In this document: piece after piece, positions 34,619 to 42,859 of the stretch | How positions within the stretch are numbered: the first letter of the stretch is position 1 | Layout of the letters: the number at the start of each line of letters is the position of its first letter | NCBI GenBank assembly: GCA_016124445.1 | Contig: WGNR01000012.1 | Location: 558,001 to 622,000, forward strand | Direction: 5' to 3' | Source of the DNA: a bacterium | GTDB lineage: Bacteria > Planctomycetota > Planctomycetia > Pirellulales > Pirellulaceae | DNA length: 64,000 nucleotides | Notes under the pieces: model-generated | Databases searched by the model: none | Seen by the model: only the letters and a program-made list of their open reading frames with translations | Told to the model about the DNA's origin: nothing | Position numbers and translations under genes: made by a program

Positions 34619-35027
34619 CAGAATTTGCTCTTAGAGATTCGTGGAGCAGCTTGCACCCTGGTTGGATCGATCCACAACGACCATGGCCAAATAGCTGCCA
34701 ACGCCTGCCGTTTAATATCGGCATGTAGGGCTCAGGTGTCGAAGACAACCCCACCTAAAATGATTACTGCCTGATTCCGACACCTTTAAACCGGTAAAAC
34801 TTCACCGATTTTTCCGCACTTATGCGTTTAAAACTACTGTTTTATACAATTCGAGTCCATGGCAGGCGCAGTCACCCTAAGCTGCACATTTAACCTAGTT
34901 GCCCAACTAGGTGGCAATCCGAACGATTCTCTGCCCAGATAGCCAAGAATCGCATCGCCACCTTCGGTAGAATACGGCAACTTTTACCCGATCGCAAAAC
35001 AGGCAACCAATCAGCAGGAGCGCCGAA
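34619..35027. other. Divergent intergenic region before the transaldolase gene
   Basis: 409 bases between the leftward transporter gene and the rightward transaldolase gene; no protein gene is supported. It carries a perfect 8-base palindrome at 34893-34912 and an AGGAG ribosome binding site about 12 bases before the ATG at 35028. An AT-rich stretch (34820-34855) may hold promoter elements. Confidence 0.4.
34893..34912. promoter_or_regulatory. Perfect palindrome upstream of transaldolase, possible operator
   Basis: Arms acctagtt (34893-34900) and aactaggt (34905-34912) around a 4-base spacer gccc. There is no T-tract, so it is not a terminator. It lies about 115 bases before the transaldolase start, a plausible place for a dimeric repressor. 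Confidence 0.35.
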
Positions 35028-36074
35028 ATGACGACCCCGATTGAGACACTTATTCAAGCAGGCACCAAGGTTTGGCTCGATTCGATCGACCCCCAGTTGG
35101 TCGACTCGAACTACAAGCTGGGGGTATCGGGCGCGACCTCTAACCCCGTGATTGTTTCCAGTCTGATTGAATCAGGCAAATTCGACCAATGGATCGAAGA
35201 GCTTACCAGCGAAGGAAAAGAGGCGCACGATATCGCCTGGTCGATCACCAATCGAATGGTCCAGAACGCCCAGGATGTCTTTCTGCCAGTCTGGGAGAAA
35301 ACCGAGGGGAACGATGGCTACGTCAGCTTCGAGCTCGATCCCCTGCTCGAAGACCCGGAACTGGACATGCCGCACGACGAGCGGGTTGCCAAGTACATCG
35401 AGTTGGGCAAATTCTGGGGCTTGGGACACAAAAACCGCATGATCAAGGTTCCTGCTACCCCGGCCGGTATCGATGCCTTGGAAGAACTGTGCGCTGCGGG
35501 AATCACTCTCAACGTTACGCTAATTTTTACCATGAGACAGTACCACGCCGCGCGAGAAGCGGTCTGGCGCGGTGCCCAGCGGCGTGATTCGCAGGACGCG
35601 TTCAAGAGCGTTTACTCGATCTTCGTCTCGCGGGTCGACGTCTACACCGAGAAGCACTTGCCCAACTTGAGCGATGCCGCCCAGGGTACCCTCGGCATTG
35701 TGAATGCCAAGAACATCTGGAAAGACAACGATGAGTTCTGGAAGCCGAAGAACCTGAAGTTGCAGCAAGAGATGATCTTCGCTTCAACCGGAACCAAGCT
35801 GCCTTCCGATCCTCCTTGGAAGTATGTCGCGGCGTTTGCCGGGGACGGAATCGAAACGAATCCTCCCAAGACCAACGACCAGGTTCAGGAAAGCGGCAAA
35901 ACGTTCACCAAGCAGATCGACCAATGGCCGCCGGCAGACGTCTTGGAAGAACTGGAAGCCAATGTCGATTACGTGCAGTTGGAAAAGGTGCTGATGGAAG
36001 AAGGGATCGCCAAATTCGCCGATCCGCAGAAAGCACTGCTTAAATTGATCGAATCGAAGAAAGCTACTGTCTAA
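35028..36074 (+). CDS. tal: Transaldolase
   Basis: 348 residues. The Schiff-base lysine is Lys140 in MIKVPATPAGIDALEEL, followed by GITLNVTLIFT, where the barrel strand carries the Asn/Thr residues of the active site. VWLDSIDPQLV and GVSGATSNPVIV give the N-terminal Asp/Asn signature of the family. It moves a dihydroxyacetone unit between sugar phosphates in the non-oxidative pentose phosphate pathway. The last 60 residues, with QWPPADVLEELEANVDYVQLEKVLMEEGIAKF, match the C-terminal extension of the longer transaldolases often found next to or fused with glucose-6-phosphate isomerase in some bacteria; here no such partner is adjacent. AGGAG precedes the ATG. Confidence 0.92.
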   Translation: MTTPIETLIQAGTKVWLDSIDPQLVDSNYKLGVSGATSNPVIVSSLIESGKFDQWIEELTSEGKEAHDIAWSITNRMVQNAQDVFLPVWEKTEGNDGYVSFELDPLLEDPELDMPHDERVAKYIELGKFWGLGHKNRMIKVPATPAGIDALEELCAAGITLNVTLIFTMRQYHAAREAVWRGAQRRDSQDAFKSVYSIFVSRVDVYTEKHLPNLSDAAQGTLGIVNAKNIWKDNDEFWKPKNLKLQQEMIFASTGTKLPSDPPWKYVAAFAGDGIETNPPKTNDQVQESGKTFTKQIDQWPPADVLEELEANVDYVQLEKVLMEEGIAKFADPQKALLKLIESKKATV

Positions 36075-36085
36075 GCTTTCGCCTT

Positions 36086-37396
36086 CTACAGATAGGCGGA
36101 AAAGAGATCCCCCTCCGGCCAACTTGTAACGAGGTTGGCCGGAACATGCATCAATGGATCGATCTTCGCCGCCAACCGCTGACCATCCGGGGCCGTGTCT
36201 TGATTGAAGAGCACGGCCCAACTTATTCCGTCAGCACGCGAAACAAGCAAAGTGGAAACGCCCGCCAGTCCGCCGTTGTGCCAACAGGTCCACGGCAACA
36301 AGCTTTCTCGCTTCGGACGAACCAGCCAGCCGCACGCGTAGAAGGCAGGCTGCTTCGATGACTTGCCCGCAATTGTCGGCGGGGCGAACATCTCTTTTAG
36401 CGATTCTTGCGACAGAACTGGCTTCCCTTCCGGGAAGAACAACGTCGAAGTAAACCGAACCAAGTCGACCGAAGTAGCCAGCCAACCACCACAGGCAGTC
36501 AGGTTCTCGACACGTTCGGCACCATAGGTGAACGGCACCAACTTGCCCGTATCACCTCCCAGGACGTTTCGGCCTAGCCGCTTCTGGGCGTCACGATATT
36601 CGACCTCGCCCGGGGCGCGATCCTTCGGTAACGTCCGGGCCAATCGCATGCGAGAAATGCCACTGGGTTCAAGGATTTGCTTGGTAACAAATTGCTCGTA
36701 CGACTGGCCGCTCACTTTTTCGATCATGCGGCCCAACATCAAAAAACCGAGATTCGAGTAGGCAAATCGCTCGCCTGGGTTGAAGTCCAACGGACGCGTC
36801 AGAGAGAATCGCAGCAGGTCTTCCAGCGACAGCGGAAACTCGATATTCAGCTTCGCTTTGATTCGGTGGCTCAAGGTCAACGGATCGCCTGAGATCGCCG
36901 AATCGAATCCAGCGGTGTGCTGCAAACAGTTTCTTACGGTTACCTTCGCCAAACGTGGTTCGTCCCAAGTTTCTGGCTTTCCGCTGAAACAATCGAGCTC
37001 GAGCAGCGGGGCAATGGGCTGATCGAGATCGACCTTGCCTTGCTCAACAAGTTTGAAGACGGCCACCGACGTGATCGGCTTGGTCAGACTGGCAATCCGA
37101 AATAGCGACGTCGGCTCAACCGCCCTCGTTCGTGCCAGATCTGCGTGACCGAAACCTTTGGCGTAAACAAGTCGACCATGGCAGGCGACCGCCAGGGAGG
37201 CTCCGAGCGGCTTATTCTCCTCGAAGAATCGCTGCATGGTGGTGTCGAAACCAGACAATCCCTCCAGGCTCTTCCCTGTCGGCGTGACAGTCTCATCAGC
37301 CGCCTCGGTATCGGTAACCAGCGCCCCGGCCACCATCGCAGGTAGAATCGCGGAGCAGCGAGCCAAGAACGTTCGACGAGAGCTGAAGGGGATCAT
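36086..37396 (-). CDS. Serine hydrolase, beta-lactamase/penicillin-binding-protein-like
   Basis: 436 residues from the ATG at 37396. A Tat-type signal (SSRRTFLARCSAILP) is followed by the class C beta-lactamase-like fold: SLTK with nucleophile Ser103 and Lys106, YSN at 213-215 (the second, Tyr-x-Asn element), and HNGG near residue 390 in place of the third KTG box. The family covers esterases, D-aminopeptidases and transpeptidases as well as beta-lactamases, so antibiotic breakdown should not be assumed. Longer frames reaching 38158 carry the coding capacity of the opposite gene and are not used. The NAD-dependent epimerase gene ends 14 bases upstream. Confidence 0.82.
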   Translation of the reverse strand: MIPFSSRRTFLARCSAILPAMVAGALVTDTEAADETVTPTGKSLEGLSGFDTTMQRFFEENKPLGASLAVACHGRLVYAKGFGHADLARTRAVEPTSLFRIASLTKPITSVAVFKLVEQGKVDLDQPIAPLLELDCFSGKPETWDEPRLAKVTVRNCLQHTAGFDSAISGDPLTLSHRIKAKLNIEFPLSLEDLLRFSLTRPLDFNPGERFAYSNLGFLMLGRMIEKVSGQSYEQFVTKQILEPSGISRMRLARTLPKDRAPGEVEYRDAQKRLGRNVLGGDTGKLVPFTYGAERVENLTACGGWLATSVDLVRFTSTLFFPEGKPVLSQESLKEMFAPPTIAGKSSKQPAFYACGWLVRPKRESLLPWTCWHNGGLAGVSTLLVSRADGISWAVLFNQDTAPDGQRLAAKIDPLMHVPANLVTSWPEGDLFSAYL

Positions 37397-37410
37397 GGAA
37401 TCAAAGTGGT

Positions 37411-38391
37411 CTAATAGGGAAGGTAACCATGTTCGCGAAACCACGACCAGGTATCCATCAAGGTCTGGTCGAGCGGTCGATTGCGATAGCCTAGTTCCGC
37501 CTTGGCTTTGTCGCTCGAGTAGTAGTGAAACTGGCCGCCCATCTTGATGGCTGCCGAGTTCACTTCTTTTTCGGTTCCTTCCATGTGCGAATACAAATCG
37601 CCCGACAAACCGACAATCATCGCCATCAACGGTCCCAGCCGACACCAGGGAGGCCGGCGGCCGGTAATCGCGGCAATCTTTTTCCAGAGTTCGTAGTATC
37701 GCAGGTTCTCGCCCGCCAGAATATAGTTTTCTCCGGTTCTGCCGCGCTTGATCGCTTCGATGATCGCGACCGAGACATCGCGAACATCGCACGTGCTTCC
37801 TCCACCCCGCGGTGCCATCGGAGGCTGTTTCTTGACGACCGAAATGAACATTCGGCCGGACGATGGTTTCCAGTCCCACGGACCAAACATCAACGCCGGG
37901 TTGGCGAAGACCACGTCCAGGCCTTCTGGAATCATGGCCCGCAACTCGTCTTCCGCAGCTCGCTTGGTTAGCACATAGGGACAGGGGATCTTGCCCTCGC
38001 GCGGGGTCTCTTCGTTGGCAGGTTCCTTTTCGCTGCCGATTCCCAAAGCATCGACCGACGAAACGTGGATCATCCGGGCACCATGTTTCTGGGCTGCCTT
38101 GGCCACAGAGACCGAGCCTTCGACGTTCACCTGGTGCATGACCTTTTCTTTGGTCCAACCAATGTGAACCAGCGCCGCGGAATGGATGATCGCGTCCACG
38201 CCCATCGCGGCTGTCATGACCGCCTCTTCCTCGCGAACATCCCCTGGAACGACTTCCACGTCCAGTCCCGCGAGCGAGCGATCGACACGCGGGTCTCGCA
38301 CCATGACGCGAACCTGGTGCCCTTGCATCAGCAACATTCGCGTCACGTTGTTGCCGACCAATCCGGTCGATCCTGTCACAAGTGCCAGCAC
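37411..38391 (-). CDS. NAD-dependent epimerase/dehydratase (extended SDR)
   Basis: 326 residues from a GTG at 38391, with GGAG eight bases upstream; this start begins exactly at the first strand, VLALVTGSTGLVG. It has the Rossmann-type GxxGxxG nucleotide site (TGSTGLVGNNV), DVREEEAVMTAAMGVDAIIHSAALVH for the adenine side, VSSVDALG with the active-site Ser, and YVLTKRAAE, where Tyr-xxx-Lys is the catalytic YxxxK. The C-terminal part GPWDWKPSSGRMFIS resembles hydroxysteroid/dihydroflavonol reductase-like SDRs. It probably epimerises or reduces a sugar-nucleotide or small carbonyl compound. It is co-directional with, and 14 bases before, the serine hydrolase gene. Confidence 0.85.
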   Translation of the reverse strand: MLALVTGSTGLVGNNVTRMLLMQGHQVRVMVRDPRVDRSLAGLDVEVVPGDVREEEAVMTAAMGVDAIIHSAALVHIGWTKEKVMHQVNVEGSVSVAKAAQKHGARMIHVSSVDALGIGSEKEPANEETPREGKIPCPYVLTKRAAEDELRAMIPEGLDVVFANPALMFGPWDWKPSSGRMFISVVKKQPPMAPRGGGSTCDVRDVSVAIIEAIKRGRTGENYILAGENLRYYELWKKIAAITGRRPPWCRLGPLMAMIVGLSGDLYSHMEGTEKEVNSAAIKMGGQFHYYSSDKAKAELGYRNRPLDQTLMDTWSWFREHGYLPY

Positions 38392-39061
38392 AACTAGGGC
38401 TCCGTTTTCACAACAACGAGGAGATCGAAAGTCGCTATTGTCGTCCAAAACTACCCAAATTGACATAGGAAAGGTCGTTGCGACAACATCGAAGATGGTT
38501 CGTCCCTTTTTCGCTCGGCGAGTCGCGAAATTCAGCTTGAGACAATCTAGATCGGGTTTTCCATTTTCCGGACGGGCGGGCAGGTACCTAACCCCAAGAA
38601 CGACCCGCCCTTGGAGTTGCTCAAAGCCTGGCAAGTCCAAGAAAAAATGACGCCCGTGGATATCGACCTGAAATCGGGGGTTCCCAAGTCGACCTTCCAC
38701 GGGCCATGACCCTGCATTCGGGAGTTATCCCTTGAAGTCCGGGGTGCTTCGTCCACCGCAACCGGAAAGAATCGCTCCATCGAAGGCAGGACGTGAATTC
38801 CACATTCACTCGTAACTGTTCTCTTCGGGGTGCACGCGTTGTGCCAAACCAGGCCGACGATCCAAAATCGAGCCTCAAAAACCACGCCCCGCTCCCTTAG
38901 GCAGGATAGAATAGAGAAGCTTGTCCCTTTGAGATGAATCGCCCATGCTAGCTGATTGGCAGCTTGCCAATCGAGGTGATCTCAAATCAAGCTTGTTCCG
39001 CCGAAGATGGCTGGCTACAAACCACTTTTCCTACCGTTTTCTTCACGAAGGACTGGCGCTG
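38392..39061. other. Long divergent region before the VWA operon
   Basis: About 670 bases with no strongly supported gene. Several short minus-strand frames (38547-38885) are without signal, motif or ribosome binding site. The first part of the longer VWA frame (38945-39061) also falls here and lacks hydrophobic or domain character. Confidence 0.4.
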
Positions 39062-40051
39062 GTGAGTACTTCCCGAACTGAAGCCATCCAACCCAACGAC
39101 CATCCCCAGTGGGTCCAGTCGCGACGCACGATGCCTGCCTGGCTGATGTCGATGCTGATGCACGGACTTGTGTTGACGCTTCTGATCCTGACCGTGCAAT
39201 CGGTCAGCAAAGGGATTGGTGACGAGCCAGCTCGCCAAGGCAGCATTGCCCTGGCCAACCGCAGCGAGAACACGACCGACTATTTCGACGGCGATTCTTC
39301 GCAATCGGCTGACGGTCAATCGACCAACGATGCTCAGCAAACGCAGCAATCGGTCGCCGATGCCATGCCGGCTGCCGATCTGCCACCCAGTCCTTTGGGT
39401 GACCTGCTGCCTCGCGGCGATTCGGCCCTTTCGGGACAAGAAGCGACCGGGCTGCCATCTGCCGGGGGCATGACCCAAGGCGGAGCAACCTCCAAGGGAG
39501 GGCTGGGCAACGACGGGAAAACCTCGGTGTTCGGCGCCGAAGGAGAAGGCTCGAAGTTTGTCTATGTCTTCGATCGCAGTGCCAGTATGACCGGTGGCCC
39601 TTTGAATGCGGCCAAGCAGGAACTGATCAAGAGCCTGCACGATCTCGATAAGCTGCATCAGTTCGCCATCATCTTCTATAACGAGAATCCCCAGGTCTTC
39701 AGCCCGCGCGGCAATGGCCCCGAGTTGGTGTTCGCCGACGAGCAAGGCAAAGCCCTGGCCGAGCGTTTCGTCCGCGGGATCATCGCCAGCGGCAGCACGC
39801 AGCATGTCGATGCGTTGGCGATGGCCTTGAATATGAAACCGGACGTCATCTTCTTTCTGACCGATGCCGAACAACCGCAATTGTTTCCCGCCGATCTGGA
39901 CCGCATCCGCAAGTTGAACAAAGGTACCTCGATCCACGCGATTGAATTTGGCTACGGCCCCTTCGATGGTCGGCGAAACTTTCTGGTAAAATTAGCGGAT
40001 GAAAACGATGGCAAACATGTCTACGTCGATATCTCAGGGTTTCGTCGCTAG
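39062..40051 (+). CDS. VWA-domain membrane protein, first gene of an ExbB/ExbD operon
   Basis: 329 residues from the GTG at 39062, with GAAGGA nine bases upstream; an in-frame ATG at 38945 would add 39 residues. An N-terminal membrane helix (residues about 28-45, WLMSMLMHGLVLTLLILTV) anchors it. A long Ser/Gln/Asp-rich linker follows. The C-terminal domain is von Willebrand type A: FVYVFDRSASMTGGP gives the metal-ion site (DxSxS), and VIFFLTDAEQPQ and IHAIEFGYGP complete the core strands. VWA domains bind a partner through a metal ion. It heads a run of six same-strand genes, so the partner is probably in this envelope complex. Confidence 0.78.
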   Translation: MSTSRTEAIQPNDHPQWVQSRRTMPAWLMSMLMHGLVLTLLILTVQSVSKGIGDEPARQGSIALANRSENTTDYFDGDSSQSADGQSTNDAQQTQQSVADAMPAADLPPSPLGDLLPRGDSALSGQEATGLPSAGGMTQGGATSKGGLGNDGKTSVFGAEGEGSKFVYVFDRSASMTGGPLNAAKQELIKSLHDLDKLHQFAIIFYNENPQVFSPRGNGPELVFADEQGKALAERFVRGIIASGSTQHVDALAMALNMKPDVIFFLTDAEQPQLFPADLDRIRKLNKGTSIHAIEFGYGPFDGRRNFLVKLADENDGKHVYVDISGFRR

Positions 40052-40088
40052 GTTCCAAGCCGATACCCATTTGAAATAGGGAATACCG

Positions 40089-41129
40089 TTGCCTCGCCGC
40101 GCGATCTGTCTTTTGATCTTGTTCAGCTTGTTGGTTCCCTTGGTGGCTCCGACACTGCGAACCTGCGCCGCCGACGACATCGTTACCCTGCGACCAGCCA
40201 GCCTCGGCAGTCCCGCCAAGAAGGTTCGCGGTACGGTGATCGACTACACCGGCACCGAATTGATCCTGCAAACGCTGAGCGGGCAAACGTCGATCCCGGC
40301 CGATAAGGTCGACCAGGTCGAAACCAACTACCCGGAAAGCTACCGCCAAGGCAAAAAGCTCTTGCTAATGGGGCAGTCGAGCGAAGCAATCCGCGCCTTC
40401 GAGACGGCAGCCGCGACTGAAACGCGCCCATGGGTTCGTCGCGAGATCTGGGCCATGCTCTCCGTGGCCCTACATAACGCCGGTCGAATTCCCGAAGCAG
40501 GCAATGTCTATCTGAAGATCGTCGCCGAAGATCCCCAGACGATCCATGTCGACGTCATGCCATTGGCCTGGTTCAGTTTGCCCCCAAACTTCGAGCGTGA
40601 TCGAGCCGCCCGCGGCTGGATGCAATCGTCGCAGCCACAAGCCCAGTTGATTGGCGCCAGTTGGCTTCTGGGTACTTCGGATCGATCTCAGGCGATCAGC
40701 ACGCTGGGTAAGCTGCGCAGTAATCCTTCGCCCACAATCGCCATGCTCGCCGACGCACTTTTATGGCCATCGAAAATCGTCACCGCCACGCCGGCCGACC
40801 TGCGGCAGTGGCAACATCAGCTCGATGCAGGTATCCTTCGCGGTGCGGCCCTGGCCGGTCCCAACCTGGTTATTGGCAAAGGATGGCGGCAACTGGGCAA
40901 CAATACCCAAGCCGCGCTCACCTTGATGCGACAACCGATCCTTTACCCGGAACATCGACCAGTCGCCGCGGAAAGCTTGCTTCAGGCAGGCCGAGCCCTG
41001 CAAAGCGCCGGCCAAACCGAGGAAGCAACTCGTGTGCTGCGTGAAGCACTCGACAAATATGGCGACCAGCCTGCGCGGCAAGAAGCAGAAACCATCCTGA
41101 AACAAATCGCCAACTCAGGTAGCAACTAG
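40089..41129 (+). CDS. Secreted helical-repeat protein
   Basis: 346 residues from a TTG at 40089. A signal peptide ends near LRTCAADD. A short beta domain (VRGTVIDYTGTELILQTLSGQ) precedes a run of about six helix pairs with TPR-like character (LLLMGQSSEAIRAFETAAATE, MLSVALHNAGRIPEAGNVYLKI, LLQAGRALQSAGQTEEATRVL). It should be periplasmic and bind other proteins. It sits between the VWA gene and exbB-like gene, with the next start ten bases away and AGGAGG directly before it. Confidence 0.7.
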   Translation: MPRRAICLLILFSLLVPLVAPTLRTCAADDIVTLRPASLGSPAKKVRGTVIDYTGTELILQTLSGQTSIPADKVDQVETNYPESYRQGKKLLLMGQSSEAIRAFETAAATETRPWVRREIWAMLSVALHNAGRIPEAGNVYLKIVAEDPQTIHVDVMPLAWFSLPPNFERDRAARGWMQSSQPQAQLIGASWLLGTSDRSQAISTLGKLRSNPSPTIAMLADALLWPSKIVTATPADLRQWQHQLDAGILRGAALAGPNLVIGKGWRQLGNNTQAALTLMRQPILYPEHRPVAAESLLQAGRALQSAGQTEEATRVLREALDKYGDQPARQEAETILKQIANSGSN

Positions 41130-41138
41130 GAGGCCGCC

Positions 41139-41969
41139 TTGGCAAACTTGACACGAATCGGAATCTGGACCACTTGCTTGCTTGTGATGGCGCTGGGCAT
41201 GTCGGGCTATGGTCCACAGCTTTTCCAAGCAGCCGGCCCTCAGCAGGCGATTGCCCAAGAGACACCTTCGCTAGATTCTACGCCTAGTGCTGCAGCGAAG
41301 CCGGCTCCGCAGAAGACCGGTTTTCTCGAAATCGTCCTGAGCGGCGGGATCGTGGGTGGCATGATCCTGATCGTGCTGCTGGCGTTATCGATGACGGCCG
41401 CCTACCTGGTCTTCGAGCATGCGATGACGATTCGCAAGACCGAGATCATGCCGCCAGAGTTGGGCGATACGGTTCGTGATCTGCTTTTAGCGGGCAAAGT
41501 GCAAGATGCGGAACGGACCTGTCGCGAGCGTCCCAGTTTCCTTTCCTTTGTCCTTTTAAGCGGGATCGCGGAACTGGACGGCGGCTGGTCGGCCGTGGAA
41601 AAAGCCCTGGAGGACGCAACGGCAGAACAATCAGCCCGGCTGTTTCGCAAGATCGAGTACCTGTCGGTGATTGGCAACATCGCTCCGATGGTGGGACTGT
41701 TGGGAACGGTCACCGGGATGATCTTCGCCTTCCAGCAAGTGGCCACCACGCAAGGTGCCGCCGGAGCAGGGGACCTGGCCGAAGGTATCTATCAGGCCCT
41801 GGTCACGACCGTGGGCGGGCTGCTGGTGGCGATTCCTTCGCTGGGTGCGTTTGCCATCTTCCGGAACTGGGTCGACGAGCTTGTCGCGGAAGCTGCCTAC
41901 GTCGCCCAACAGGTCTTTACGCCGCTCAAACGTCGCAAACGACAAGCTGCCCAGGCCGCCAGGAGCTGA
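41139..41969 (+). CDS. MotA/TolQ/ExbB proton channel family protein
   Basis: 276 residues from a TTG with AGGAGG four bases upstream. After a signal-like segment and Ala/Pro-rich linker, three membrane helices are visible: VLSGGIVGGMILIVLLAL, then about residues 180-205 (YLSVIGNIAPMVGLLGTVTGMIFAF, the most conserved ExbB signature) and 215-245. The GLLGTVTGM and GIYQALVTTVGGLLVAI elements carry the Thr residues thought to line the proton path. The N-terminal extension before the first helix is longer than in E. coli ExbB. With ExbD-type proteins it should form the proton-motive-force-driven motor. Confidence 0.93.
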   Translation: MANLTRIGIWTTCLLVMALGMSGYGPQLFQAAGPQQAIAQETPSLDSTPSAAAKPAPQKTGFLEIVLSGGIVGGMILIVLLALSMTAAYLVFEHAMTIRKTEIMPPELGDTVRDLLLAGKVQDAERTCRERPSFLSFVLLSGIAELDGGWSAVEKALEDATAEQSARLFRKIEYLSVIGNIAPMVGLLGTVTGMIFAFQQVATTQGAAGAGDLAEGIYQALVTTVGGLLVAIPSLGAFAIFRNWVDELVAEAAYVAQQVFTPLKRRKRQAAQAARS

Positions 41970-41972
41970 TCG

Positions 41973-42404
41973 ATGCGTGTGCCAAGTAACCTGAAACCTG
42001 GCCAGGCCGAGTTCAACATGACGCCGATGATCGACGTGGTGTTCCTGTTGATCATCTTCTTCCTGCTTTCCAGCCACTTGGCCAAGCAGGAAGCCCAGAT
42101 GCCGCTTCCCTTACCGGCTGCGGAAAGCGGGCAGGAAATCATCGACGATCAAATGCCCCGCGTCGTGATAAACATTCAGGCAGACGGCACGCTGATCCTG
42201 GCAGGGCATCATGTTTCGCCCGACCAATTGCGAGATCGCCTGGCTGCCGAGCGGCAGCGCAGCGGCGACTCGATCGAGGTAAGGATTCGCTGCGATCGTG
42301 CGACTCCCTACGCCAACGTCAAACCGGTCATGTTGGCCGCGACCGAAGCAGGGATCTGGAGCATCGCGTTTTCGGTCATTCGCCCGGAGGATGCCCAGCG
42401 ATGA
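41973..42404 (+). CDS. ExbD/TolR family biopolymer transport protein 1
   Basis: 143 residues. The single membrane helix contains the functional Asp: FNMTPMIDVVFLLIIFFLL, with the Asp as the proton-responsive residue. The periplasmic domain (VVINIQADGTLILAGHHV, then IRCDRATPYANVKPVMLAATEAG) matches ExbD/TolR. It starts three bases after the exbB-like stop codon and overlaps the next gene by four bases, so the three are translated together. Confidence 0.93.
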   Translation: MRVPSNLKPGQAEFNMTPMIDVVFLLIIFFLLSSHLAKQEAQMPLPLPAAESGQEIIDDQMPRVVINIQADGTLILAGHHVSPDQLRDRLAAERQRSGDSIEVRIRCDRATPYANVKPVMLAATEAGIWSIAFSVIRPEDAQR

Positions 42405-42853
42405 AACGCCCCAGTCCCTATCGCGATGGCAAGTCGATGCAGGTGGCCATGACACCCATGATCGACGTCGTCTTTCTGCTGCTGATCTTCTTCATCTGGA
42501 CCGCCAGTTTTCAGATCGTCGAGTACACATTACCCAGCAGCGTGTCGGAGCCGAAGAGCGTTGGTACCGAAGCGGAGAAGCAACTGGAGATCGAAGACTT
42601 CGAACAAGTGGTCGTTCGCATCACCGAAAACGCCGGCGAGTTGACCTATCGGATTAACGACAATCGCACGCAGTCGCTCAGCGAAGTGCGCGGCATTCTG
42701 GCGACGCTCGCTTCCGTGCGGACTGATGTCCCGTTGATCATCGATCCGGACGATCCGGTTCCGGTCGGCAGGGTGATCGACGTCTACGACATGAGCCGCG
42801 TGCTCAACTTTCAAGAGATCCAATTCGCCGTCGAGCCGGAGAAGACCAGATAG
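42401..42853 (+). CDS. ExbD/TolR family biopolymer transport protein 2
   Basis: 150 residues. Same plan as the preceding protein: membrane helix MTPMIDVVFLLLIFFIW with the functional Asp, then a periplasmic domain (QVVVRITENAGELTYRIND). The two ExbD-type copies are clearly different in the periplasmic part, so they probably form a heteromeric ring or hold different partners. The ATGA overlap with the previous gene and the six-base gap to the next imply a tightly coupled operon. Confidence 0.92.
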   Translation: MKRPSPYRDGKSMQVAMTPMIDVVFLLLIFFIWTASFQIVEYTLPSSVSEPKSVGTEAEKQLEIEDFEQVVVRITENAGELTYRINDNRTQSLSEVRGILATLASVRTDVPLIIDPDDPVPVGRVIDVYDMSRVLNFQEIQFAVEPEKTR

Positions 42854-42859
42854 CCGCCC

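Noticed and set aside
37397..38158. N-terminal extension of the serine hydrolase frame to 690 residues
   Set aside because: The added part lies over the epimerase gene in a different frame. The ATG at 37396 gives a Tat signal directly.
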